A DNA stretch of 43,576 nt from a virus. The translations under genes and the position numbers were made by a program. Where the stretch lies: IMG/VR virus record IMGVR_UViG_3300028835_000233, positions 1-43,576 of that record. One strand, written 5' to 3'. Position 1 is the stretch's first letter; each line of letters begins with the position of its first letter. Shown here in pieces: positions 7,698-14,944 of the stretch. The notes below the pieces were generated by a model. The model was not told the origin of the DNA. It did no database searches and saw only the letters and a program-made list of their open reading frames with translations.

Positions 7698-7959
7698 CCT
7701 CGCGGGCCCTCCGATCCCTCATGTACTGCTTCATGTACTCCGAGCGCTTACGCTTTCCGGCCAGCAGCTCGTCCACAATCTGCTCCAGGGCAGTCACCCG
7801 ATCCTGCAAAGGCAACTGATCCGCGGGCCGCATGACCCGTGGGGCATTCTCCGACTTGGCGGGCACTCTTTCCGTTTTCGACGCGCTGCGGCTCGTCGCG
7901 CATTCCCCGTAGTGACGCTTGCCACAGCTCGGGATGTTTCTGCACTTCGGGGCATCCAT
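7690..7959 (-). CDS. Small Cys-containing protein with a basic C-terminus
   Basis: An 89-residue protein: an N-terminal MDAPKCRNIPSCGKRHYGEC segment with three cysteines, a helical middle (VTALEQIVDELLAG), and a basic end (SEYMKQYMRDRRAREGG) of a type common in phage DNA-binding accessory proteins. It is the first gene after TerS, and the start lies 3 bases from a tandem repeat. Two overlapping frames on the same strand (stops at 7748 and 7794) are less protein-like. Function not recognised. Confidence 0.55.
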   Translation of the reverse strand: MDAPKCRNIPSCGKRHYGECATSRSASKTERVPAKSENAPRVMRPADQLPLQDRVTALEQIVDELLAGKRKRSEYMKQYMRDRRAREGG

Positions 7960-7961
7960 CC

Positions 7962-7993
7962 GTAAACACTAACACGGGCTGTAAACACTAACA
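7962..7993. repeat. Tandem 13-bp direct repeat in the TerS downstream gap
   Basis: GTAAACACTAACA occurs at 7962-7974 and again at 7981-7993, 19 bases apart (nearly two helical turns). The 157-base gap after TerS also holds a seven-G run around 8056-8063. Protein binding or a packaging-site function is possible; neither is shown. Confidence 0.5.
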
Positions 7994-8116
7994 ATAGCGC
8001 GTGGAAATTCTCAAAAAAATGGATGCGGTCGCCCCTACTAGGCCGAATCTTTTCGCTATGGGGGGGCATGGGGGTCCGGGCATGGCCAGGACAATACCTC
8101 GATGAAATGGCCGAGC

Positions 8117-8722
8117 TCATTCCTCGGTTGAGTGCTCGGGCTCCTTGTCTGCAGGGATCGGCTCGCTCTCGCCGTCTATCACAGTGCCACCGCCGGGCGA
8201 GCGCAGCAGGAACAGGGCCAGCCGCCGAACCTTTTCCTCGTCCGTTATATGGTGTCGGTGATCCACTGCCCCGGAGTGCTCCACTTCCATGTGGTCGCCG
8301 TACTGGCCGGGGTTCAGCTTGGACAGCAGCCAGCGCCGGGTATCCACTCGCAGCCGGCTGCGCTGTATGTGCTCCTGATCGACCGCCTCATACTCGGCAC
8401 CGTTGCGGCCGGTCTTGGTGATGTAGTCCGTAGTCCCATCATCAGCAATGTCAATGATCTCGTCGGCCCATGCCTCGACAAGGGCCTCCCGCGCCAGCGC
8501 GTACTGGTCCGAGAACCGAGGATTTTTGCTTAGCCACCGATAGACCGTACTCCTCGCCGGCATGGCCGGATCCCGGCATATCTGTCTGAGTGTTTCCCCC
8601 TCCGACATCCTGCCGCATATCTGATCGGCCACCGTCTCGTTGAACTTGACCAGCGCGCCCCGGAGACGAGGGCGGGATTCTGGCGCAGTGGGTGTGCTCT
8701 CTGCTTGGGTAGGTTCGCTCAT
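8117..8722 (-). CDS. terS: Terminase small subunit (Sf6-like)
   Basis: A 201-residue packaging-initiation protein. After a disordered Pro/Ser/Thr N-terminus, residues 28-75 form a helix-turn-helix region (ADQICGRMSEGETLRQICRD, then AMPARSTVYRWLSKNP) typical of Sf6-type small terminases. The middle (SRLRVDTRRWLLSKLNPGQY) matches the same family. It recognises the phage DNA packaging site and recruits TerL. It is the first gene of the leftward head operon, divergent from the plus-strand operon starting near 8842. Confidence 0.88.
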   Translation of the reverse strand: MSEPTQAESTPTAPESRPRLRGALVKFNETVADQICGRMSEGETLRQICRDPAMPARSTVYRWLSKNPRFSDQYALAREALVEAWADEIIDIADDGTTDYITKTGRNGAEYEAVDQEHIQRSRLRVDTRRWLLSKLNPGQYGDHMEVEHSGAVDHRHHITDEEKVRRLALFLLRSPGGGTVIDGESEPIPADKEPEHSTEE

Positions 8723-8778
8723 TGCCTGCAGTATCCATTGCCTGCCAAGGCGCCGATTCTACCCGGTCCCTGATGGAG

Positions 8779-8807
8779 TTGACACCGGGCCATTGGTCCG
8801 GTATCGT
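8779..8807 (+). promoter_or_regulatory. Promoter of the rightward accessory operon, with operator-like palindrome in the spacer
   Basis: TTGACA (8779-8784) and TATCGT (8802-8807) are separated by exactly 17 bases. The spacer, CCGGGCCATTGGTCCGG, is a near-perfect inverted repeat, so a repressor bound there would block RNA polymerase. A similar half site CCGGTCC lies upstream at 8763-8769. Transcription would start near 8814, about 28 bases before the first gene. Confidence 0.65.
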
Positions 8808-8841
8808 CGGAGACGATTTTCACAACTTGGACGGCAAACCC

Positions 8842-8979
8842 ATGACAGCACACGACTACATCACCCTACTCGGCGGCACATTCTGGCTGGCCATTCTGGT
8901 CATCCGGCAGGCCGTCGCCTACCGCAGTGTGATCCGATCACACCGCACCCACAGCAGCGAGGAGAGAAGCCATGACTAA
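8842..8979 (+). CDS. Small 45-residue membrane protein, first gene of the accessory operon
   Basis: I chose the ATG at 8842 because it lies just behind the promoter and a GGACGG-type ribosome site whose context (GGCAAACCCATGAC) recurs at the 9470 start. The protein, MTAHDYITLLGGTFWLAILV onward, has one hydrophobic span followed by an Arg/His/Ser-rich tail. It overlaps the next gene by eight bases. Function unknown. In-frame starts further upstream would begin before the promoter and are rejected. Confidence 0.55.
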   Translation: MTAHDYITLLGGTFWLAILVIRQAVAYRSVIRSHRTHSSEERSHD

Positions 8980-9400
8980 TGGCCTACACGTTTCAGTCCA
9001 CGGTACGGACTGCACGGCGCACGGCGTCACATCAGGCCGCAAGTACGTCACCCTGATCGGTGACGGCATTGCCGGCGTATTCGAGCCGGGCGATGACGCC
9101 CCGGCGATCTTTCTGGAATATGACCTTGAGCCCAAGGGCGCAGCAGCCGGGCAGCTCAGTGTGGCAACGCCTGAGTGGCTGGCCAAGGTCGCCAACGGCA
9201 AGGGCACCCGCAGCCCTTACGAGTGCTTGGAATCCGACTGGGCCAGCAGGCACCGGATTGTCCGAGTGGTAGGGCGGCCAGTCGATGCTGACGGCAACCC
9301 AAGGCGCGGCGGGATGTTTGGCGGTCACTACATCAGCACCAGTGACAGCCGTTTCCCGGTGACTTCACCGATCCCGGTACACGACCGCTTTGAGCGGTAA
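8972..9400 (+). CDS. Hypothetical protein of the accessory operon
   Basis: A 142-residue protein with a good GAGGAGAG ribosome site. It starts MTNGLHVSVHGTDCTAHGVT and has a mixed, soluble composition with several glycines and a late NPRRGGMFGGHYIS stretch. No family or catalytic motif is recognised. Its stop is followed at once by the first copy of the two-hairpin RNA element. Confidence 0.65.
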   Translation: MTNGLHVSVHGTDCTAHGVTSGRKYVTLIGDGIAGVFEPGDDAPAIFLEYDLEPKGAAAGQLSVATPEWLAKVANGKGTRSPYECLESDWASRHRIVRVVGRPVDADGNPRRGGMFGGHYISTSDSRFPVTSPIPVHDRFER

Positions 9401-9407
9401 TTCACGG

Positions 9408-9444
9408 GCTGCCGTGTCAGAGACGGCAGCACGGGACTTATCCC
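9408..9444 (+). ncRNA. Two-hairpin leader element, copy A
   Basis: Hairpin 1: GCTGCCGT (9408-9415) pairs with ACGGCAGC (9423-9430) around the loop GTCAGAG. Hairpin 2: GGGA (9433-9436) pairs with TCCC (9441-9444). It lies between a stop and the GGAGGG ribosome site of the next gene. Copies B and C (10827, 13808) share the layout with different but still paired stem bases. A cis-acting RNA (riboswitch-like, protein-bound or processing site) is inferred. Confidence 0.6.
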
Positions 9445-9469
9445 AAACGTCACAATGGAGGGCAAACCC

Positions 9470-9877
9470 ATGACGACAACAAAACGACAAGCACCGTGGA
9501 GCATCAGCGAGAACGCCGCGCTGGTATCGCTCTACTTCGACATGCTCGACAGCGCCCTGATCGGTGCGGCCTACAACAAGGCCGAGATGATCCGGCTGGC
9601 ACGGCATGAATACGAGCCGACACCCGGCAGCGATGTCATTTTCACCGGCTCGATGCCTGACTGGGCTTGCTGCCTGCAGGACCGCAGCAAGGGCAGCATC
9701 GAGGCCAAGCTGATGAATGCCAGCGCAGCGCACCGCGATGTCAGCGCTGAGTCAGGCGGCAACGCCACGACAATGGACGGCTACGGCTACCGCTGCCTGA
9801 GCAACTACCAAGCCACGCTCAAGGTCGCCATGACCGCAGGGCTCAAGGCTCGCGAGCTGCAGGGGCAAGTGGCATGA
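9470..9877 (+). CDS. Protein with a nuclease-associated N-terminal-type domain (RSKGSIE motif)
   Basis: A 135-residue protein; the ATG at 9470 is preferred over 9455, which lies inside the ribosome site. It begins with WSISENAALVSLYFDMLDSA and contains RSKGSIEAKLMNASAAHRDV, then a GYGYRCLSNYQATL stretch. This pattern resembles the small domain often found N-terminal in HNH and other restriction-type endonucleases (RS-x-GS-E-K-x-x-N with a later GY-x-x-x-x-NYQ). Here it stands alone, without any catalytic domain. It may be a DNA-binding or anti-restriction component. The resemblance is from memory. Confidence 0.55.
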   Translation: MTTTKRQAPWSISENAALVSLYFDMLDSALIGAAYNKAEMIRLARHEYEPTPGSDVIFTGSMPDWACCLQDRSKGSIEAKLMNASAAHRDVSAESGGNATTMDGYGYRCLSNYQATLKVAMTAGLKARELQGQVA

Positions 9878-10815
9878 CTGTCATAGCCCTGCCGCAGCTC
9901 GATGTCACCCGGCTGGCCGCAGATTATTCTGCGGCTGTCCGGGAGTCGCTGACTGACTCCCAGATGCTCAACGTCAGAAACGGTGACGCCGTCGCTGACG
10001 ACTACGACGATACCAGCGAGATGCTTGCGGAGGCATTCCACAAGCAGATGCCGGGCGCCGATCTTGAGCACTACGGCGATGACATTGTGATCGCCGCCGA
10101 GCGCGCCGAGGCTTCCGGCTACCGGCTGAGCCGTGTACTGGTAGCCTGCGAATTCTCAGGGACCGTGAGAGACGCCCTGACGGCTCGCGGCCATTCAGCC
10201 ATGTCCTGCGACATGCTGCCCACCGATACACCGGGACAGCACCATCAGGGCGATGTCAGGGAGATTCTGGGCGATGGCTTCGACATGATGATCGCTCACC
10301 CGCCCTGCACCTATCTCGCCGCCAGCCAGCTATGGCGCTGCCAGCCAAAGCATGACAAGGATTTCCCGGCACGGCAGCAGGCCAGTGACGAGGCGCTCGA
10401 ATTCGTGCGCGACCTGATGGCCGCACCGATCCCACGGCAGGCCATCGAGAACCCGGTCAGCCGTATCGGCACCGCCATCCGGCCAGCCAGTCAGTATGTG
10501 CAGCCGTACCAGTTTGGCCATGACGCCAGCAAGAACACCGGCCTATGGCTTGAGAACCTGCCGCTGCTGCCCGTGCCGCATGAGTCCGAATGGATCCCGC
10601 CGCGCATGGTCCGGTATCAGGGCAAGCTGGTAAAACGGTGGGCCAATCAGAGCGCCTGCGGCGCCGACAACAAGAGCCCCGGCCCTGATCGCTGGAAGCT
10701 GCGCAGCAAGACATTCCAAGGCATAGCCGACGCGATGGCCGACACTTGGGGCGGCATCAGTCAGGCCGTCACCCCGGCACCGGTCAGGGAGGCCGCACAG
10801 CTCGCGCTGTTCTGA
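9874..10815 (+). CDS. DNA cytosine methyltransferase-like protein
   Basis: A 313-residue protein with a C5-cytosine methyltransferase core from about residue 85: motif I VLVACEFSGTVRDAL (88-102) for S-adenosylmethionine, motif IV HPPCTYL with the Pro-Cys catalytic pair at 144-145, and IENPVS (191-196) in the place of the ENV motif. The target-recognition region is very short for the family. The first 80 residues are an extra domain of unknown role. It probably modifies phage DNA or counters host restriction; a changed reaction is possible. It overlaps the previous gene by four bases. Confidence 0.75.
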   Translation: MTVIALPQLDVTRLAADYSAAVRESLTDSQMLNVRNGDAVADDYDDTSEMLAEAFHKQMPGADLEHYGDDIVIAAERAEASGYRLSRVLVACEFSGTVRDALTARGHSAMSCDMLPTDTPGQHHQGDVREILGDGFDMMIAHPPCTYLAASQLWRCQPKHDKDFPARQQASDEALEFVRDLMAAPIPRQAIENPVSRIGTAIRPASQYVQPYQFGHDASKNTGLWLENLPLLPVPHESEWIPPRMVRYQGKLVKRWANQSACGADNKSPGPDRWKLRSKTFQGIADAMADTWGGISQAVTPAPVREAAQLALF

Positions 10816-10826
10816 GTGCTTCACAG

Positions 10827-10866
10827 GCTGCCCGGTGGAGGGCGGGCAGCATGGGACGCATTCCCA
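10827..10866 (+). ncRNA. Two-hairpin leader element, copy B
   Basis: GCTGCCCG (10827-10834) pairs with CGGGCAGC (10843-10850) around an 8-base loop. TGGGA (10852-10856) and TCCCA (10862-10866) form the second hairpin. CTACGAGGATAT and the ATG at 10885 follow. Same architecture and place as copies A and C, with a different loop. Confidence 0.6.
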
Positions 10867-10884
10867 CAACTACGAGGATATGAC

Positions 10885-11238
10885 ATGACCACAGACACAC
10901 AGAAATTTGAGGCCGCAATCGCGCACCACTGCGATGGCCTGCACATCGCGACCGGCACAGCAGCCTGCTGCTCGGAGTGCCTGAGCGAGAATGACATCGA
11001 GGATACGGGCGACATTGACGCCATGCAGGAGGAGCTCTACGCCATCCCTGACGAGGGCAATTTCAGCAGCGCCCAGTGCGATAGCTGCGGCAGCAACCTA
11101 GCCGGCGACCGGCACACGGCGCACGGCTGGCGGCAGGAGGAGAAGCTCGACAGCGACAGCAACCTGTACCACTTGACCATTTGCGTGGACTGCCTGCTAT
11201 TTCACGCGAATGGCGACCTGCCCGAGACATGGCAATGA
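10885..11238 (+). CDS. Small zinc-ribbon protein
   Basis: A 117-residue protein beginning MTTDTQKFEAAIAHHCDG. The start was chosen for its TACGAGG ribosome site; the longer frame would run through the leader hairpins. It has ACCSEC, CDSCGS and ICVDCL cysteine pairs, suggesting one or two zinc sites. It couples by ATGA to the first PP-loop enzyme, so it may work with it, as zinc or iron-sulfur partners often do. This is an inference from the neighbourhood; no named family. Confidence 0.6.
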   Translation: MTTDTQKFEAAIAHHCDGLHIATGTAACCSECLSENDIEDTGDIDAMQEELYAIPDEGNFSSAQCDSCGSNLAGDRHTAHGWRQEEKLDSDSNLYHLTICVDCLLFHANGDLPETWQ

Positions 11239-12083
11239 GCACCAGCAAGAGAAACGGGCGACAGATCGGCGGCCAAGGCCAGGGTACAGCCGCCGAGATC
11301 CAGCGGCTACTCAATGCCGGCGCCCACTTTTACCACTCGATGTCAGGCGGCAAGGATTCGCTGGCCAGCTACGCGCTGCTATGCGACACGGTGCCGAGTG
11401 ATCGGATCACCGTAGTCCACGCCAATCTGGGCGAGGTCGAATGGGACGGCATTATCGAGCATATCGAGGCCAACATCAGCCACCCGCTGACGGTAGTCTC
11501 GGCAGTGTTCAAGGATGGCAGCCCTAAGACCTTTCTGGAAATGGTGCGGCGCCGGCACCAGTCGCGACCTGATAGCCCGTGCTGGCCGAGCCCGAAATAT
11601 CGGACCTGCACCAGCGACCTGAAAGTGGCGCCAATAGACAAATTCATCAAGGCCGACATGAAACGGCGCGGCATCAAGCTGGCCGTCAATGTCATGGGCC
11701 TGCGGGCCGAGGAGTCCGAGAGCCGAGCCGGCAAGGATCCGCTGACACTCAATGCCCGATTCACTACCAAGACACTGGGCCGCGAGGTTTACGACTGGCT
11801 GCCCATTCACGACTGGCCCGAGGCCCGAGTATTCGAGGCCGTCGAGGCGGCCGGCATGAAACAGCACCACGCCTATGCCGATGGCAACCAACGGCTGAGC
11901 TGCCAGTTCTGCATCATGGGCTGCCCCGGCGACCTGCAGAATGCAGCGCGCCAGCACCCCGAGCTCGCACAGCAATATATCGACATGGAGCAGGAGACTG
12001 GTTTCACGATGTTCGCAAGCGGATCACTGGCCGAGAAGCTGGTCACGGCGCCGGCTGGCCCGCAGCAAAGGGAGCTATTCTGA
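11235..12083 (+). CDS. PP-loop enzyme 1, PAPS-reductase / DndC-like
   Basis: A 282-residue adenosine-nucleotide PP-loop enzyme. SGGKDS is at residues 37-42. Downstream come YRTCTSDLKVAPIDKFI, GLRAEESESRAG and the cysteine motif SCQFCIMGCPGDL, a layout of the phosphoadenosine phosphosulfate reductase superfamily that includes DndC of phosphorothioate DNA modification. The conserved cysteines could hold an iron-sulfur cluster. It activates a substrate by adenylation or transfers sulfur; the target is unknown. The start at 11235 overlaps the previous stop (ATGA); ATG 11229 is also possible. Confidence 0.8.
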   Translation: MSTSKRNGRQIGGQGQGTAAEIQRLLNAGAHFYHSMSGGKDSLASYALLCDTVPSDRITVVHANLGEVEWDGIIEHIEANISHPLTVVSAVFKDGSPKTFLEMVRRRHQSRPDSPCWPSPKYRTCTSDLKVAPIDKFIKADMKRRGIKLAVNVMGLRAEESESRAGKDPLTLNARFTTKTLGREVYDWLPIHDWPEARVFEAVEAAGMKQHHAYADGNQRLSCQFCIMGCPGDLQNAARQHPELAQQYIDMEQETGFTMFASGSLAEKLVTAPAGPQQRELF

Positions 12084-13081
12084 TGGAGCAGTTCAACCTA
12101 TTTCGCAAAGCCGGCGCCATCGAGCTGCCTGATGTGCCGCTGATTGTGGCCTACGGCGGTGGCGTCGATTCGACCGCCATGCTCATAGCATTGTGGCGGG
12201 CCGGGATCCGGCCGGATGTAATCACGTTCGCAGATGTCGGCGCCGAGAAGCCCGAGACTTACGAGACGGTGCGCCGCATGAATGACTGGTGCATCAGCGT
12301 AGGCTTTCCGGCGATCACGATTGTCAAACTCAATACGATGGCCACCACGCCCTACGACAACATCGAGGGCAATCAGACCGCTAACGAGACGCTGCCGAGT
12401 ATGGCCTTTGGCAAAAAGGGCTGCAGCGTGAAGTGGAAGCATGTCCCGCAGGACTACTACATCACGGGAGTCGGCGGGCAGGTCAATAACTGCGAGCCGC
12501 ACCCGATATGGCTCGAATGCCAGGCCAAGGGCATCAAGCCGTGCAAGCTGCTCGGATTCGACGCCGGCCCGGCCGACATCCGGCGCACCAGCAAAACCGA
12601 GGATAAGAATTTCACGTATTGCTACCCGCTGCAGATGCTCGGCTGGCAACGCGGTGACTGCATTGCCGCCATCATCGAGGAGGGGCTGCCCGTGCCGATT
12701 AAGAGCGCGTGTTTTTTCTGCCCCGCCAGCCAAAAGTGGGAACTGTGGTGGCTGGCCGGCAAGCACCCGGACCTGCTAGAGCGGGCCCTTGAGATGGAGC
12801 ACATCGCCATGCTCGGCAAGCACAGCCGATGGGGCAGCGATGAATGCACCTATGGCAAAGACTGGGAGGAATTTGTAAACAAGCCGGCCGATCAGTGGCC
12901 GACTACATCGATCACGGTAGGCCTCGGCCGCTCATTCGCTTGGAACCACTGGGCGAGAGTGAACGGGGTCTGCACTGAAAATGGCAAGGTCATCGCGGAT
13001 CCTGAGCGGTACTTGGCCAAGGCAGCAGAGCTCAAGGGCGACGGTGGCAACGCCGCCGACGCCGTGAGGCCCTGCGTTTAA
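12083..13081 (+). CDS. PP-loop enzyme 2, PAPS-reductase-like
   Basis: A 332-residue second PP-loop protein with IVAYGGGVDST (GGGVDS at 25-30). It also has GCSVKWKHVP in the middle and SACFFCPASQKWELWWL as a Cys-x2-Cys motif near residue 213. It lacks the GLRAEES motif of its neighbour, so the two are distant relatives, not a recent duplication. The start overlaps the previous stop (TGATG), implying linked expression and perhaps a two-enzyme complex. Related genes in other phages are annotated only as PAPS reductase family. A role in DNA or RNA thiolation or in making a modified base is inferred. Confidence 0.78.
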   Translation: MEQFNLFRKAGAIELPDVPLIVAYGGGVDSTAMLIALWRAGIRPDVITFADVGAEKPETYETVRRMNDWCISVGFPAITIVKLNTMATTPYDNIEGNQTANETLPSMAFGKKGCSVKWKHVPQDYYITGVGGQVNNCEPHPIWLECQAKGIKPCKLLGFDAGPADIRRTSKTEDKNFTYCYPLQMLGWQRGDCIAAIIEEGLPVPIKSACFFCPASQKWELWWLAGKHPDLLERALEMEHIAMLGKHSRWGSDECTYGKDWEEFVNKPADQWPTTSITVGLGRSFAWNHWARVNGVCTENGKVIADPERYLAKAAELKGDGGNAADAVRPCV

Positions 13082-13096
13082 CTACGAGGTAATGAC

Positions 13097-13597
13097 ATGA
13101 ATATCGAGAACCAAAACTATGACCCGCTGATTGTGAATCACAGCAACGGCGACAAACCGAGGGCCGACATCCCGATCAAGGATATTAAGATCCCGGATTG
13201 CTGGCACGTTTCAATGCGGGCCCATGATGCCGGCGACCACAACGGCAAGCGCGCCATTCTGGACTGCTGGCACTTGGCGCACGATCTCCACGACAAGCTG
13301 CTGCGACTGGGCGAGCAACCGGCGCGCATGAACCGGCTCATTGATGCCGGCTACGGCGCCAGCGATGCGCAGCGCATTGTGGACATTCTCGACGGCACGG
13401 CCAAGCAGGCCGAGGTCGAGGAGCAGAATCAGGCGCACGGCAAGCACCCGGATCAGGGATACATCGAGGCCGCGAAAGCTGGCAAGTACAGCAGCGAGAT
13501 CGAAGTGGACGAGGGCGCCAAGGTATCGCACGGCGACGAGCCGGGCGCTTACGTGCAGGCCTGGGTGTGGATCCCTGACGAGGAGGCTGCGCCATGA
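13097..13597 (+). CDS. Hypothetical protein
   Basis: A 166-residue soluble protein, MNIENQNYDPLIVNHSNGDK onward, with a helical middle (RAILDCWHLAHDLHDKLLRL) and an acidic C-terminus (WVWIPDEEAAP). It follows the second PP-loop gene by 15 bases with an ACTACGAGG ribosome site like other genes of this operon. No family is recognised. Confidence 0.65.
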   Translation: MNIENQNYDPLIVNHSNGDKPRADIPIKDIKIPDCWHVSMRAHDAGDHNGKRAILDCWHLAHDLHDKLLRLGEQPARMNRLIDAGYGASDAQRIVDILDGTAKQAEVEEQNQAHGKHPDQGYIEAAKAGKYSSEIEVDEGAKVSHGDEPGAYVQAWVWIPDEEAAP

Positions 13598-13800
13598 ACT
13601 GCCCCGAGTGCGGAAGCAGCGACACATACGAGCAGGAGCTCAGGCCACCGATGCCGGGCACCAAGGCATACCAGTGCGTCGAATGCGAGGCCGCATGGCT
13701 GAGCGATGACGGCCAGAAAGCCGAGGCCGTCGCCAGCGGCGAGGATCGGCGGCGATTCAGGGCCCGCATGGATCAGGCCACTGGCGACCTATTCGGGTGA
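13594..13800 (+). CDS. Small zinc-ribbon protein
   Basis: A 68-residue protein starting MNCPECGSSDTYEQE with a second YQCVECEAAW pair, a complete CxxC...CxxC zinc ribbon. A basic helix follows (EDRRRFRARMDQATGDLFG). It overlaps the previous stop by ATGA. Such proteins often bind nucleic acid or partner proteins; here the partner is unknown. The stop at 13800 is directly followed by copy C of the RNA element. Confidence 0.65.
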   Translation: MNCPECGSSDTYEQELRPPMPGTKAYQCVECEAAWLSDDGQKAEAVASGEDRRRFRARMDQATGDLFG

Positions 13801-13807
13801 CGCACGG

Positions 13808-13844
13808 GCAGCCGGGTCAGAGGCGGCTGCACGGGAATCATCCC
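13808..13844 (+). ncRNA. Two-hairpin leader element, copy C
   Basis: GCAGCCG (13808-13814) pairs with CGGCTGC (13824-13830); the loop holds GTCAGAG as in copy A. GGGA (13833-13836) pairs with TCCC (13841-13844), followed by ACTACGAGG. The third base pair is A-T here and T-A in copies A and B, a compensatory change that supports an RNA fold. Confidence 0.62.
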
Positions 13845-13862
13845 ACTACGAGGAGAACAATC

Positions 13863-14756
13863 ATGAGAGAGTTAAACGAGTACCAAAAACGGTGTAATGC
13901 CGAGGCGGTGCAGTTCCATGAGCTGCTGCAGCCTATCGTGGATCAGATGCCCGAGGGCTGGAGTCTCAAGCCGATCCACATAGACGACGAGGGCCACGCA
14001 TGGCGCTGCCAGTACATCAAGAACGTCGCCACCGGGCTGGAAATTATGGTCCGATACAACGAGTATGATATTCGCGGCAAGTTTGAATTCACGGCGATCC
14101 AATGGCCCGAGTACACCGACGAGAACGGCCACAAGGGCACCAGCGACCCGAGTAACTGCTACAACCCACGGGAGCACAGGCCGAGCACCAAGGCCACCGC
14201 CGGCCGTGAGCCCAAGGCCATCGCCAAGCAGATCGAGAGCAAGATAATCCCGGAGTATGAGCGCATATATGAGCGCTGCCAGGGCCTCGCTGCTGACTCG
14301 CAGAAGTACCACGACGCCACCGCCGAGGCGCTCAAGCAGTTGACCGAGGCCACTGGCGACGACCGGCACAGCGCCGGGAACAGGCGCTCAGGCTGGTATC
14401 TGCAGGACTATCCCGGATCGCAGAGCGTGGAGTTCAATTCTGTGGGCGATGTCAGGATCCGGCTGTCGGTTGCCGACATGCTCGATGTGATCGACATGCT
14501 GTACCGCAAGCACACCGGCAAGCGGCGCACCGCTCAATGGTTCAGCGCTTGCCCAGAGTGCGGCTGCACAGATGTCGAGGTCGGCGCTTGGGTAGTTGAC
14601 AACACTGAGGAGGTCGCCGGCACCGGGCAGGAGGGCGCGAGCGATAGGGCATGGTGCCCGCAGTGCGAGCATGATGGCAATGACGGCAGCATGGACGGCT
14701 GCAGATACCTGACGACGAGCGAGGAGCGCAAACCATTCACAGAGGAGGGCGCATGA
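13863..14756 (+). CDS. Hypothetical protein with a C-terminal zinc ribbon
   Basis: A 297-residue protein beginning MRELNEYQKRCNAEAVQFHE; the start has an AGGAG site and lies after the hairpin element. A mixed N-terminal domain is followed by a helical stretch (residues 115-175) and a C-terminal zinc ribbon (ACPECGCTDVEV and WCPQCEHD). No family is recognised. It may contact nucleic acid. The overlap with the next small gene (ATGA) suggests co-translation. Confidence 0.65.
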   Translation: MRELNEYQKRCNAEAVQFHELLQPIVDQMPEGWSLKPIHIDDEGHAWRCQYIKNVATGLEIMVRYNEYDIRGKFEFTAIQWPEYTDENGHKGTSDPSNCYNPREHRPSTKATAGREPKAIAKQIESKIIPEYERIYERCQGLAADSQKYHDATAEALKQLTEATGDDRHSAGNRRSGWYLQDYPGSQSVEFNSVGDVRIRLSVADMLDVIDMLYRKHTGKRRTAQWFSACPECGCTDVEVGAWVVDNTEEVAGTGQEGASDRAWCPQCEHDGNDGSMDGCRYLTTSEERKPFTEEGA

Positions 14757-14944
14757 TGTACGTATATGTACTTAGCGAGCGCTGGCTGGATCTTGACCAG
14801 CAACAGCGCGAGCTGTTCACGGTCGGATTCTATAAACCGGACGGCAGTTTTGAGTCCGAATCAGATCACGGCAGCAAAGAGCTGGCAGCGGCCAGGGTTC
14901 ACTACCTGAATGGCGGCACCGGGCCGCAGGTAATCGAGCCGTGA
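14753..14944 (+). CDS. Small hypothetical protein
   Basis: A 63-residue protein, MMYVYVLSERWLDLDQQQRE onward, ending in HYLNGGTGPQVIEP. The ATGA overlap upstream and GTGA overlap downstream place it in the same coupled string. It appears to be a small mixed alpha/beta domain. Function not recognised. Confidence 0.6.
   Translation: MMYVYVLSERWLDLDQQQRELFTVGFYKPDGSFESESDHGSKELAAARVHYLNGGTGPQVIEP

Noticed and set aside
7962-7993. CRISPR-like repeat
   Set aside because: Only two copies, with a 6-base gap between them; there is no array and no cas gene.
7794-8120. A 108-residue minus-strand frame overlapping the TerS stop
   Set aside because: It runs through the non-coding repeats and most of the 7690-7959 gene in another frame, and its C-terminal part has out-of-frame, Arg/Cys-rich composition.
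11579-12082. Upstream extension of the second PP-loop gene
   Set aside because: The extension is an out-of-frame reading of the first PP-loop gene; the ATG at 12083 overlaps that gene's stop and gives the proper N-terminus.
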